This document shows positions 24,326-32,417 of a stretch of 36,280 nucleotides of DNA, in pieces. Origin of the DNA: Pelagibacteraceae bacterium AG-390-D18. Lineage in GTDB: Bacteria; Pseudomonadota; Alphaproteobacteria; Pelagibacterales; Pelagibacteraceae. How positions within the stretch are numbered: position 1 is the first letter of the stretch; each line of letters starts with the position of its first letter. The notes under the pieces were generated by a model that saw nothing but the letters and a program-made list of their open reading frames with translations, was not told where the DNA came from and ran no database searches. Position numbers and translations under genes: made by a program. Location: positions 1 through 36,280 of the forward strand of contig QCGY01000014.1 of assembly GCA_003279715.1 (NCBI GenBank), written 5' to 3'.

Positions 24326-25374
24326 TTAAGTTCTACCTGTGCTTTTCGATCTGCTTCATCTACAACTTCCCCAAATCTTTCTGGGTATTTTTCTCTCAAC
24401 CAACCCATAATTCCCTCTGGGAAATATATTACAATTACAACAATTAAAACTCCAAGAGCTACGTACTGCCAGCCTAAGAAGAATGTCCAAAAGCCTTCTT
24501 TAAAAATATGAAATATGGTTGCTCCAATAACTGGTCCCCATAAAGTTCCTTTACCACCTAAAATTGCCATCAAAACCATGAACACTCCCATCTCTCTTCC
24601 ATCGAATGCAACATCGGTTGAGTCAATGTAACCAACTAATCCTCCCATGATTCCTCCAGCTAAACCACAAAAGAAAGCTGATATCATCCAACCAATGATT
24701 TTGTATTTCATAGTTTGAATTCCCATAGCTTCAGCTTTATCTTCGTTATCTCTTATTGCATTCAAGATTAATTTGAATCGAGTAGAGTAAATTGATTTAA
24801 CAGCTATAAAAGTCAGCACTAATACTAAAAAGCTTAAAAAATAAAAAAACTCTCCTCGTGCTTCTAAATCTCCAACCTCAGGGAATGGAGGAGTTGTAAA
24901 GCCTTGACCTGCTCCTATAATTTCTATTCCACCCGAAATCTCTCCTGCCGCAACTCCTAAACCTAAAGTGCAAATAGCAAAATAATGACCTCTTAATCCT
25001 AGAATTGCATATCCAATTAGACCAGCAACTATTGTTGGGACTATTGCAGCAACTACAAGTCCATATGCCATACCTTGGAAAAATTGACTAGGAGTATGTA
25101 CGAAAGTTTTTTCTCCACCACTTTCAGTCCATTCAGCTAAAGGGAAAAACATCCCAACTTGAACTGAGGCACATAAATACATTCCAAGACCATAGAATAG
25201 AATATTACCAAACGTATTATAACCCATTTCACCACCCTGAATATTCCAAGTTAAAGCTAGTACAATGAGTATACAAAGTATAGATAATTGAACCTTAAAG
25301 GCAGGTAGCACAAATGGTGCGATTACTCCAAAGATTAATATTGCAGCGTATAATATAATATTTTTATTTATCAT
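24322..25374 (-). CDS. ABC transporter permease, LivM-type (set 2)
   Basis: 350 residues. Typical LivM order: 'QGGEMGYNTFGNILFYGLGMY' near residue 46, 'ILGLRGHYFAICTLGLGVA', coupling helix 'AIRDNEDKAEAMGIQTMKYK', 'MAILGGKGTLWGPVIGA', and terminal 'YFPEGIMGWLREKYPE'. A soluble tail of about 20 charged residues follows. Overlaps livH and livG by 4 nt each. Confidence 0.92.
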   Translation of the reverse strand: MINKNIILYAAILIFGVIAPFVLPAFKVQLSILCILIVLALTWNIQGGEMGYNTFGNILFYGLGMYLCASVQVGMFFPLAEWTESGGEKTFVHTPSQFFQGMAYGLVVAAIVPTIVAGLIGYAILGLRGHYFAICTLGLGVAAGEISGGIEIIGAGQGFTTPPFPEVGDLEARGEFFYFLSFLVLVLTFIAVKSIYSTRFKLILNAIRDNEDKAEAMGIQTMKYKIIGWMISAFFCGLAGGIMGGLVGYIDSTDVAFDGREMGVFMVLMAILGGKGTLWGPVIGATIFHIFKEGFWTFFLGWQYVALGVLIVVIVIYFPEGIMGWLREKYPERFGEVVDEADRKAQVELK

Positions 25375-26264
25375 TTTAGGTACTCTCTTTTTTTAGAAAG
25401 TTTAAATCTTCGATAAACTAAAATTAAAACTAGCAACATAAAAACAGAACCAATTCTGAATTCTGTTCCAAGAATATAATCTGCAAATTCTTCAAATACT
25501 CCAAGACCCATACCTGAAACTGCAACACCAGGTAAATTTCCTAATCCAGCAATAATAACAATCATGAAAGATCTTATTGTATAAGGTAGCCCCATATAAG
25601 GATGAATTGTAAATGTAATAGCTACTAATGCTCCAGCTACACCACAAAGTGCTGCATTAATACCAAAAGTAGCTGCATAAACTTTTTCAGTATCAACACC
25701 TAAAATTTTTGCTGCTCTAGCATTTTGTGCTGTTGCTCTAATTGCACGACCTAACTTTGATTTTCTCATGTAAATAACAAGACCTATAGCAAAAATAATA
25801 CTTATGATTGCTGCAAATATTTTTGAATTTGGTAATGTCACTGAATTATTAAACAACATTGTTGTTCCAAATTCAGAATTTGCAAGAACAACATCTGCAC
25901 CAAAAGCAAAGTTCATTAATTGCATGAAAAGTATACTTATTCCAAACGTAGCTAGTATCGATATGAATAAATCTCTATCTACAACTTTATTGATGACTAA
26001 TTTATAAAGACCTACACCTACAAAATACATTATAGCAGGTGCTACTATCACTCCTAAAGCTGGGTGTATTCCTGATAGATACATAAAATAAGTAATATAA
26101 CCTCCAAGAATTACTAAATCTCCTTGAGCTATATTAATTATATTCATTACTCCCCATTGAAGAGCCATTCCATATGCAATAAGTGCAAATAAAATTCCAA
26201 GCAATATTCCATCTAATGATGCTTGAACCATTAATATTGGTACTTGAAATATAAGTAGATCCAT
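25371..26264 (-). CDS. ABC transporter permease, LivH-type (set 2)
   Basis: 297 residues, near E. coli LivH length. 'ALIAYGMALQWGVMNIINIAQGD' in the first helices and coupling helix 'RATAQNARAAKILGVDTEK' are diagnostic, and 'IIAGLGNLPGVAVSGMGLG' follows. It is preceded by a hairpin separating it from the binding-protein gene, so it is probably made at a lower level than that protein. Confidence 0.92.
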   Translation of the reverse strand: MDLLIFQVPILMVQASLDGILLGILFALIAYGMALQWGVMNIINIAQGDLVILGGYITYFMYLSGIHPALGVIVAPAIMYFVGVGLYKLVINKVVDRDLFISILATFGISILFMQLMNFAFGADVVLANSEFGTTMLFNNSVTLPNSKIFAAIISIIFAIGLVIYMRKSKLGRAIRATAQNARAAKILGVDTEKVYAATFGINAALCGVAGALVAITFTIHPYMGLPYTIRSFMIVIIAGLGNLPGVAVSGMGLGVFEEFADYILGTEFRIGSVFMLLVLILVYRRFKLSKKREYLK

Positions 26265-26285
26265 AATTTTTTATTGAGACTTTCT

Positions 26286-26320
26286 ATATAAAAATGCCCC
26301 CTATTACTAGGGAGCATTTT
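26286..26320 (-). terminator. hairpin between binding-protein and permease genes (attenuating terminator)
   Basis: On the minus strand a 13-bp stem with one U-G pair (26320-26308 with 26303-26291) is capped by a GUAA tetraloop and followed by a short, broken T tract. It sits 12 nt after the binding-protein stop. Such hairpins are common between highly expressed binding proteins and their permease genes and may also protect the upstream mRNA from 3' decay. Confidence 0.8.
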
Positions 26321-26332
26321 ACAAATTAGATA

Positions 26333-27568
26333 TTATCTTTGAGACCAAGAAGGAATCGGGTGTATTAACTCAGCTGAAGCCCATTTAGTAGGAGCTACAA
26401 CTTTGTTTTCACATTTATCCCCATCACACATAACTTGGAATAACACCATTGGCTTGTCAACATTCTGACCACCTTCTGCAAATTTTATGTTTCCATAAAA
26501 AGTTTGCATGTTGGTATCAGCAAGTGCATCTCTTACTTTAACTTTGTCAAAAGAGTTTGCTCTTTCAAATGCATCTTTAAAAACCAATAAAGCTGCTGAA
26601 GATTCAGCTGCCTGATAAGGAGGTGCATAACCGAACTCTTTAGTAAAGTCAGCATCATAAGTCATACCGTCTTTAAAAAAGTTATCTTTATAAGTTAAAG
26701 TCTTATGCCATTGTGAAGCACATAATGCATACTGAGAATTTTTACCATGTTGTTTTGATAATTTCGCAGCATCACAGTGAGTCATTGCAAGCATTGGTAC
26801 GTCAACTTTCATTTCAGCAATTTGTCTTATTGCTGTCAAAGCACCCTTAGTGTGACCAGAAACTACTAGAACATCTGGTTTAACAGCTTTAACTTTTGCT
26901 AAAGTTGCTGCCATATCATTTAGTTCTTTAGGTAGCTTGTCATCAATTACTTTTTTAGATCCAGTTCTTTTAATTGCATCTAAAACACCTAATCTTACAT
27001 CTTGAGAAAAAGCATCTTGCTCAAATGCCATTGCAACTGATACCGGTTTACCATTATTTTTCTCAACAGCTAAATCGATAGCCACATCTAGATATAAGTT
27101 TGCTGGTGCAAGTACTGCAAAAAGATATTTGTAACCTTTAGTGAACAAAGATCTTGAAGCTCCGTTTGCTTCAACCATTGGTACACCATACTTTTCAGTT
27201 ACAGGAGCTATTGCTTTAGTCAATCCTGAGCTGTATGGCCCAAGCATAAACTCAACTCCATCTTGTTTGATTAATCTTTCTGCAAGTTGTGCTGCTCTTT
27301 TTGGGTTTGACTCATCATCATAATAAATGATTTCAAACTTATAAGTTTTTCCACCAACCTTAACACCACCCATGCTATTAATTCTATCAACGGCCATGTT
27401 GTAACCGTTTTGAGTATGAACACCATTAGAAGAGTATTTACCAGTTAGTGAAATAGCAGATCCTAAAACTATCTTGTCACCTACAACTTTTGCAAAAGAT
27501 GTAACTGATGAAGATAATAAAATTGCTAATGCAGAAACAAAACTTAAGATAATTTTATTTAATTTCAT
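26333..27568 (-). CDS. periplasmic substrate-binding protein, amide/branched-chain amino acid type (set 2)
   Basis: 411 residues. Signal peptide with K2/K5, hydrophobic core 6-18, and likely cleavage after 'TSFA' (residue 26). The type I fold starts with 'IVLGSAISLTGKYSSNG'. 'YYDDESNPKRAAQLAERLI' and 'MLGPYSSGLTKAI' match the amide/urea-type branch of Peripla_BP_6. Two Cys near the C-terminus ('MCDGDKC') could form a disulfide. An SD AGAGGAA precedes the ATG. It heads the minus-strand operon with LivHMGF set 2, so the system is complete. The ligand is not predictable from sequence. Confidence 0.9.
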   Translation of the reverse strand: MKLNKIILSFVSALAILLSSSVTSFAKVVGDKIVLGSAISLTGKYSSNGVHTQNGYNMAVDRINSMGGVKVGGKTYKFEIIYYDDESNPKRAAQLAERLIKQDGVEFMLGPYSSGLTKAIAPVTEKYGVPMVEANGASRSLFTKGYKYLFAVLAPANLYLDVAIDLAVEKNNGKPVSVAMAFEQDAFSQDVRLGVLDAIKRTGSKKVIDDKLPKELNDMAATLAKVKAVKPDVLVVSGHTKGALTAIRQIAEMKVDVPMLAMTHCDAAKLSKQHGKNSQYALCASQWHKTLTYKDNFFKDGMTYDADFTKEFGYAPPYQAAESSAALLVFKDAFERANSFDKVKVRDALADTNMQTFYGNIKFAEGGQNVDKPMVLFQVMCDGDKCENKVVAPTKWASAELIHPIPSWSQR

Positions 27569-27584
27569 TTTATTTCCTCTGGTT

Positions 27585-27602
27585 ATTAATTAATTAATTA
27601 AT
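27585..27602. repeat. TTAA tetranucleotide tract in the promoter region of the binding-protein gene
   Basis: Four and a half copies of a 4-nt unit (ATTA phase) form an 18-nt self-complementary run directly upstream of the SD of the set 2 binding-protein gene. Copy number could vary between strains. Confidence 0.5.
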
Positions 27603-27616
27603 GATTAAATAAAGAA

Positions 27617-27639
27617 ATTGATCTTAATGCAAGTGTCAA
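27617..27639 (-). promoter_or_regulatory. possible -35 region of the set 2 transporter operon
   Basis: On the minus strand a consensus TTGACA lies at 27639-27634, 66 nt before the start codon. The region 17-20 nt downstream is T-rich (TTCTTTATT) but has no good TATAAT, so only the -35 is convincing. Confidence 0.3.
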
Positions 27640-27641
27640 TA

Positions 27642-27660
27642 AGCATCATGTATTGATGCT
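27642..27660. terminator. hairpin at the end of the LysE-type gene
   Basis: AGCATCA/TGATGCT (27642-27648, 27654-27660) with a 5-nt spacer form a perfect 7-bp dyad that overlaps the stop codon of the LysE-type gene. No strong T run follows on the minus strand, so termination would be weak; an operator role for the adjacent promoter is the alternative. Confidence 0.4.
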
Positions 27661-28273
27661 AATATTGTTGAGTAACAACTATTATCACTGCAATTATTAG
27701 TAAAACGCACGCTGAAATTGTATTAATAACTTTAGGGTTTGCTTTAATCCAAACAATTAGTTTTCTTGCAAGCACTGCATATGCAATTAAGGATAAAAAA
27801 TCTAAAACAACATAAGTTGTGATCAAAATAAAAAATTGAGCAATATAATTTCCGCTAAAATCGATAAATTGGGGAAATATTAATGGAAAAAACATCCATG
27901 CCTTTGGACTTGTGCCTGCAACTAAAAAACCATCTCTGTAAAAAGAAAGTAAACTTTTTGATAAAACGTTATCTGAATTTATATCTTTTGGTTTTGATTT
28001 ATAGAGATCATAAGCAAGATATAAAATATAAGTTACTCCAACCCATTTAAAAATATTTAAAAAATTTGGATTATCGACAAAAAAAGATCCAATTACAAAA
28101 ATTACTAAAGTTGCCTGTATAAAATTTGCAGTAACATCTCCCAATGCTGTCCAGATACATTTTTTAATCCCATAATTCATAGAATAAGAAATGATTACAA
28201 TTCTAGGAGTTCCTGGAGTGATAAATAAAAATAAAATTATCTGTAAAAATAAAAAGTAATTTAGGGGGTACAT
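27659..28273 (-). CDS. LysE/RhtB-family amino acid exporter
   Basis: 204 residues with about six helices, the normal LysE/RhtB size. Near the N-terminus 'FITPGTPRIVIISYSMNYG' matches the family's conserved Pro-Gly-Pro stretch, here P-G-T-P. 'GWAFFPLIF'-like 'SPKAWMFFPLIFPQF' in the second half is another family block. Exports amino acids or derivatives. Divergent from the DUF2805 gene across a 120-nt region with repeats. Confidence 0.85.
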   Translation of the reverse strand: MYPLNYFLFLQIILFLFITPGTPRIVIISYSMNYGIKKCIWTALGDVTANFIQATLVIFVIGSFFVDNPNFLNIFKWVGVTYILYLAYDLYKSKPKDINSDNVLSKSLLSFYRDGFLVAGTSPKAWMFFPLIFPQFIDFSGNYIAQFFILITTYVVLDFLSLIAYAVLARKLIVWIKANPKVINTISACVLLIIAVIIVVTQQY

Positions 28274-28282
28274 TTTATAGAA

Positions 28283-28338
28283 GATAGTCCAAAAAAACCG
28301 GGAGCTAAAGATGGCTAAGATGGACTATCGAATATAAT
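28283..28338. promoter_or_regulatory. divergent regulatory region with inverted and direct repeats
   Basis: GATAGTCCA (28283-28291) and TGGACTATC (28321-28329) form a perfect 9-bp inverted repeat with a 29-nt loop. Inside lie adjacent direct repeats CTAAAGATGG (28305-28314) and CTAAGATGG (28315-28323). A perfect TATAAT (28333-28338) follows with no recognisable -35, in the + direction of the DUF2805 gene. This is either a structured leader of the LysE-type gene (minus strand) or a binding site for an activator. Confidence 0.4.
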
Positions 28339-28393
28339 AATATCATTCTCTAAAAAAAATGCATTAATCTTTTTTTTCAAATATAAAGGATTT

Positions 28394-28690
28394 ATGAAAA
28401 AAAAAGGTCACACCCCTATCACGAGAGTTAAAAATCCTGAACCAGAGGTTAGTGACCCAGATTGGGTTATTTGGGCTGCCTGGGCAGATAGGATTACCTT
28501 TGAAGAGATAGAAAAAAAAACAGGTAAAACAGAGTCTGAAGTAATTAGGATTATGAGGAGATCTGTAAAACCTTCTTCATTTAGATTATGGAGAAAAAGA
28601 GTTAATCAAAAAAGTATAAAACATAGAAAAAAATTTGAATATTCTAGAAAAGAAATAACTAGTAAATTGAAAAAGAATGATTATTTATAA
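28394..28690 (+). CDS. DUF2805 / TIGR03643 family protein
   Basis: 98 residues. The conserved core is 'PDWVIWAAWADRITFEEIEKK' (split by me at family landmarks W-V-I-W-A-A-W and F-E-x-I-E), then 'IRIMRRSVKPSSFRLWRKRV'. It has a basic, winged-helix-like look and a Lys-rich tail. Function is not known to me. SD AAAGGA (28385-28390) supports the ATG. Three nt upstream of the glutaredoxin gene, so probably co-transcribed. Confidence 0.85.
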   Translation: MKKKGHTPITRVKNPEPEVSDPDWVIWAAWADRITFEEIEKKTGKTESEVIRIMRRSVKPSSFRLWRKRVNQKSIKHRKKFEYSRKEITSKLKKNDYL

Positions 28691-28693
28691 TAT

Positions 28694-28948
28694 ATGAAAT
28701 CGGTAACAATTTATACAGGTCCTCTTTGCAATTATTGTGATGCAGCAAAAAGATTGCTAGCTAGAAATAATATTGAATATAAAGAAATTAATATTGCTAC
28801 AGTTGATGGTGCAATGGATGAAATGATTAAAAAAGCTAATGGTAAAAGAACTATTCCTCAAATTTTTTTTGATGATCAGCACATTGGTGGTTACGATGAA
28901 ACAAGAGCATTAGAAAAAGAAGATAAACTGCAAGATCTTCTAAAATAA
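28694..28948 (+). CDS. grxC: glutaredoxin 3-type
   Basis: 84 residues, standard GrxC size. Dithiol active site C-N-Y-C ('GPLCNYCDAAKRLL') near residue 12, the cis-Pro 'KRTIPQIFFDD' near residue 52, and the glutathione-binding 'HIGGYDETRAL'. Reduces disulfides and glutathione mixed disulfides in the cytosol. Its TAA directly abuts the stop codon of the convergent DUF1479 gene with no intervening base. Confidence 0.92.
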   Translation: MKSVTIYTGPLCNYCDAAKRLLARNNIEYKEINIATVDGAMDEMIKKANGKRTIPQIFFDDQHIGGYDETRALEKEDKLQDLLK

Positions 28949-30187
28949 TTAATTACTATCTTCTAAAACTAATTGTTTTTTTGCTATAGAACTTAAATTT
29001 TCTAATTTTACTCTACCTTTATAATTAATTTCATAATCTTCTGGCGCAAAATCAGGTGGACTCTTACCTTCTAAAAATTTTTTTGATTGTTTTAGTGTAT
29101 AATCAAGGTTTTTCTTACAGTATGGAGTTGCACCAACGTAAACAACATTAGAATAGTTTTTTCCTAAATGTTTATCCTCAACAGCATGAACAATATCTGG
29201 ATGCCACCAAACTGTATCTCCTGGTTTCATTTTTGGAATTGAAACTAAACCTTTCAAAAGTAATTCATGATAATCTTTGTTTACTGACAAAGCTTTGCCA
29301 AGTTTTGAACCACATAATTCATTTTTAGGAACATCATCAAGTAAAGCCCTAGTTAAAATATAAGCCATCCCTTTTGTAATCGGAATTAATTGTAAAGTAC
29401 CATCATTAGGACCTTGTTCAGTTAAAGCAGTCCAACCTTGAAAAGTTCTAAAGACATGTGCAACTGCGGGGGATTCAAATTCAATTACTCTATCCCTATA
29501 CTTAGCATCAAAAGGATCATAATTTCTAAAGTTGTCTGAAAAAATATCTTTATAAATTTTTTGATAAGAACTATCTATCCATCTTTCAACAGATCCTGCA
29601 TCACAATGAGGAGATAAACCTAACGTATCATCACCTGGCTCTCTTCTTCTTACTCTATCAGCATAAGATAATTCTCTATTAGGATCAAAAACCTTATATT
29701 CATCATTTTCATATACCCAAAGATTATTAAGCCATTTTTTAACTTTTGCCATTTGCCCAGAATGTCTAATTTCTATTTGTGTTTTAGACCAATACAATCC
29801 AAAAATTTGAGGTTTTCCAGATTTTAGGTCACTGAAGTATTTATCTAAATCAGATTTCTTTTTTTGATCAGTGTAATAATCGTTGATATTTATATAATCT
29901 TCTAATTCTTTATTTAGAGTATTTATTACTTGTGCATTAAATACATTCCTAACAATTACACATCCTCTTTGTTTTATCTTTTTAATTAATTCTTCGTTAT
30001 TGTCCTCAATGCTATCTAAATTTATTTCAGGAATTATAGGTTGGTTTAAATCTTTAGATTTTTTAATTTCTTGGATTTCAATATCTATATAGTTTTTAAT
30101 ATTATTAAAATTTTTAATATAGTCTTTTGATTTTTTTTTTAATATATCTTTGGCTGACTTAATTTGATTGTCTATATCATCAAACAT
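28949..30187 (-). CDS. DUF1479 (YbiU-like) probable 2OG/Fe(II) oxygenase
   Basis: 412 residues, close to E. coli YbiU (about 420). DUF1479 landmarks: 'SYADRVRRREPGDDTLGLSP', 'DAGSVERW', 'VFRTFQGWTALTEQGPNDG' and 'KPGDTVWWHPDIVHAVED'. The jelly-roll iron ligands would be H194, D196 ('SPHCDAGS') and H334 ('DIVHAVE'). The family belongs to the 2OG oxygenase superfamily; substrate unknown. The first 50 residues form a charged helix/coiled coil. It lies 5 nt after msrB in the same direction. Confidence 0.85.
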   Translation of the reverse strand: MFDDIDNQIKSAKDILKKKSKDYIKNFNNIKNYIDIEIQEIKKSKDLNQPIIPEINLDSIEDNNEELIKKIKQRGCVIVRNVFNAQVINTLNKELEDYININDYYTDQKKKSDLDKYFSDLKSGKPQIFGLYWSKTQIEIRHSGQMAKVKKWLNNLWVYENDEYKVFDPNRELSYADRVRRREPGDDTLGLSPHCDAGSVERWIDSSYQKIYKDIFSDNFRNYDPFDAKYRDRVIEFESPAVAHVFRTFQGWTALTEQGPNDGTLQLIPITKGMAYILTRALLDDVPKNELCGSKLGKALSVNKDYHELLLKGLVSIPKMKPGDTVWWHPDIVHAVEDKHLGKNYSNVVYVGATPYCKKNLDYTLKQSKKFLEGKSPPDFAPEDYEINYKGRVKLENLSSIAKKQLVLEDSN

Positions 30188-30192
30188 TATTA

Positions 30193-30567
30193 TTAGTTCT
30201 TAGGTTTAAAAACAAGACATACTCCATTATTGCAATATCTTTTTCCAGTTGGATTTGGTCCATCATCAAAGATATGACCATGGTGTCCACCACATTTTTT
30301 ACAATGATATTCTGTTCTTGCATAACCTAGATGATGATCAGTTTTAGTTTCAAATACATCAGGAAGTGATTGATAAAAAGATGGCCAACCTGAACCACTT
30401 TCATATTTAGTATTTGAGTCAAATAATTTTTCTCCACAATTAGCACAATGAAAACTTCCTTCTCTTTTTTCATGATTTAATTTGCTTGTACCAGCAAGTT
30501 CAGTTCCTTCATCAAACAAAACTGATTTTTGTTCTTCAGTTAGATTAGGATTAATTTTTTTAGTCAT
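30193..30567 (-). CDS. msrB: peptide methionine-R-sulfoxide reductase
   Basis: 124 residues, near the usual MsrB size. Structural zinc Cys pairs C41-x-x-C44 and C89-x-x-C92 are present. The 'GSGWPSFYQ' motif lies near residue 58 and the catalytic Cys is C112 in 'GKRYCNNG'. C117 could be a resolving Cys. Repairs methionine-R-sulfoxide in proteins using thioredoxin. Located 3 nt after the HDAC-like gene and 5 nt before DUF1479. Confidence 0.93.
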   Translation of the reverse strand: MTKKINPNLTEEQKSVLFDEGTELAGTSKLNHEKREGSFHCANCGEKLFDSNTKYESGSGWPSFYQSLPDVFETKTDHHLGYARTEYHCKKCGGHHGHIFDDGPNPTGKRYCNNGVCLVFKPKN

Positions 30568-30570
30568 AAT

Positions 30571-31464
30571 TTAAAATAATTTAGCACAAGACTGATGTAA
30601 TAAAGAATGTAATTCTACTAATTTATTAAAATCTTTATTATATCCTCCACCTAAAACACCACAGATAGGTATCTTTTTTGAAGAAAAATTTTCAATTACT
30701 AGCTCGTCTCTTTGTTTTACACCTTCATCAGAAATTTTTAATTTTCCTAATCGATCGTTAAAGTGAATATCAACACCTGCTATATAAAAAACAAAGTCAA
30801 AGTTTTCATTATTGAGTGTATTTATATAAAATTTAAGTGTCTTTAAATAAGCATCATCTTCAAGGTCATCTTCTAGCTCAACATCTAAATCACTAATTGA
30901 TTTTTTTGCAGGATAATTAGTTTTTGAATGCATACTAAAAGTAAATACATGTCTATTATCCTTAAAAATTTCTGAGTTTCCATTTCCTTGATGAACATCT
31001 AAATCAACTATTAAAATTCTATTAGCAAAACCTCTATCTAACAAATAATGGGCAGCTACAGCTACATCATTAAATACACAATAACCTGCTCCTTCATCAT
31101 AATTTGCATGATGACTTCCACCAGCTGTGTTACATGCAACTCCATAATTCAACGCAAGTTTTGATGCTAAAACAGTGCCACCAGTTGCAACTAATGATCT
31201 TTGAACCACACTATCAACTAATGGAAAGCCAATTTTTTTTATTCCATATTTGTCTAAAGTCTTATTTTTTATATTATTTATATAATTTGTTGAATGTGCT
31301 CTACTTAAAGTTTCAAAAGAACAGGCAGTAGGATTGTAAAAATTTTTTACAACCTTTTGATTAAGTAAATAGTTAGCAAGTTCACCAAATTTATTTATTG
31401 GAAATTTGTGATCATCCCCAATTTTTGCAACATAGTCTTTATGATTAACTACTGGTAGCTCCAT
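30571..31464 (-). CDS. histone deacetylase-family metal-dependent deacylase
   Basis: 297 residues. Active-site His pair H118-H119 in 'GGSHHANYDEG', zinc ligands D156 and H158 in 'VDLDVHQGNG', third ligand D232 in 'AGVDIHFND', and the catalytic Tyr in 'VLGGGYN'. The 'DEGAGYCVFNDVAVA' and 'GVDIHFNDRLG' style places it with the class IV/acetoin-utilisation-like bacterial group. It likely deacylates a small amide or a lysine side chain. The start overlaps the hydroxyacid dehydrogenase stop by one nucleotide. Confidence 0.88.
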   Translation of the reverse strand: MELPVVNHKDYVAKIGDDHKFPINKFGELANYLLNQKVVKNFYNPTACSFETLSRAHSTNYINNIKNKTLDKYGIKKIGFPLVDSVVQRSLVATGGTVLASKLALNYGVACNTAGGSHHANYDEGAGYCVFNDVAVAAHYLLDRGFANRILIVDLDVHQGNGNSEIFKDNRHVFTFSMHSKTNYPAKKSISDLDVELEDDLEDDAYLKTLKFYINTLNNENFDFVFYIAGVDIHFNDRLGKLKISDEGVKQRDELVIENFSSKKIPICGVLGGGYNKDFNKLVELHSLLHQSCAKLF

Positions 31465-32417
31465 TACTTTTCAATAACACGAATGGGCTTTCCGTTTGCA
31501 CAAGCCTCAAGATCTTCAATCATCTGAGTATAAAAAATATTATAATTTTCCGCTGTTACATATCCAATGTGAGGAGTGAGTAACGCATTAGGTAAAAATC
31601 TTAATTTATTACCTTCAGGTAAAGGTTCTTTGTCATAAACATCAATTCCTGCTCCCATAATAACATTAGTTGATAACGCAATTATTAAATCATCTTCGTT
31701 AACAATTGGACCACGTGAAGTATTAATCAAAAAAGTAGTTTTTTTCATTTGATCAAATTCTTTTAGAGTAATGCAATCTTTATAGCGATCTCCACCTTGA
31801 ACATGAATTGAAATATAATCTGAAGTTTTAATTAAATCTTCTTTACTGCATGGAAGAACATTTAATTCTTTACATATATTTAGATCTAAATTTTCACTCC
31901 AAGCCATAACTTGCATACCAAAAGCATTAGCAATTTTTGCTACTTGAGAACCTACTCTTCCAAGTCCAATCAAACCAATAATTTTACCTTTTAATTCAAA
32001 GCCAACAGTTGTTTGCCAATAACCTTGGTACATATTATCAATTTCAGTTTTTAAATTTTTTGACAAACCTAAAATTAAAGCCCAAGTTAATTCACATGTG
32101 GGATTAAAATTAATCTCAGTTCCACAAACTACAATTCTTCTTTTCTTTGCAGCCTCTAAATCAATTGCTTTATTTCTTGAGCCACTTGTGATGATATATT
32201 TAAGATCATTAAGATTATCTATTAAATTTTTAGTAATCGGTGTTCGCTCTCGCATGATTAATAATGCTTCAAAATCTGATAACTGCTCAATAGCATCAGC
32301 TTCATCTAAAAAAGGTTCACTAAATATTTTAAATTCATATTTTCCAGATAATTTTTTTAAATCTACAAACTCTTGTGAAACATCTTGATAATCGTCTAGT
32401 ATTGCAACTTTAAGCAT
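31464..32417 (-). CDS. D-isomer-specific 2-hydroxyacid dehydrogenase
   Basis: 317 residues. NAD-binding 'IGLIGLGRVGSQVAKIA' (G151-x-G153-xx-G156) and the catalytic triad R235 ('NTSRGPIVN'), E264 ('DKEPLP') and H283 ('TPHIGY'), all at normal spacing. Interconverts a D-2-hydroxyacid and a 2-oxo acid. It lacks the regulatory domain of long SerA. Overlaps the EamA gene by 8 nt. Substrate likely related to neighbouring D-amino acid dehydrogenase products, by inference only. Confidence 0.9.
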   Translation of the reverse strand: MLKVAILDDYQDVSQEFVDLKKLSGKYEFKIFSEPFLDEADAIEQLSDFEALLIMRERTPITKNLIDNLNDLKYIITSGSRNKAIDLEAAKKRRIVVCGTEINFNPTCELTWALILGLSKNLKTEIDNMYQGYWQTTVGFELKGKIIGLIGLGRVGSQVAKIANAFGMQVMAWSENLDLNICKELNVLPCSKEDLIKTSDYISIHVQGGDRYKDCITLKEFDQMKKTTFLINTSRGPIVNEDDLIIALSTNVIMGAGIDVYDKEPLPEGNKLRFLPNALLTPHIGYVTAENYNIFYTQMIEDLEACANGKPIRVIEK

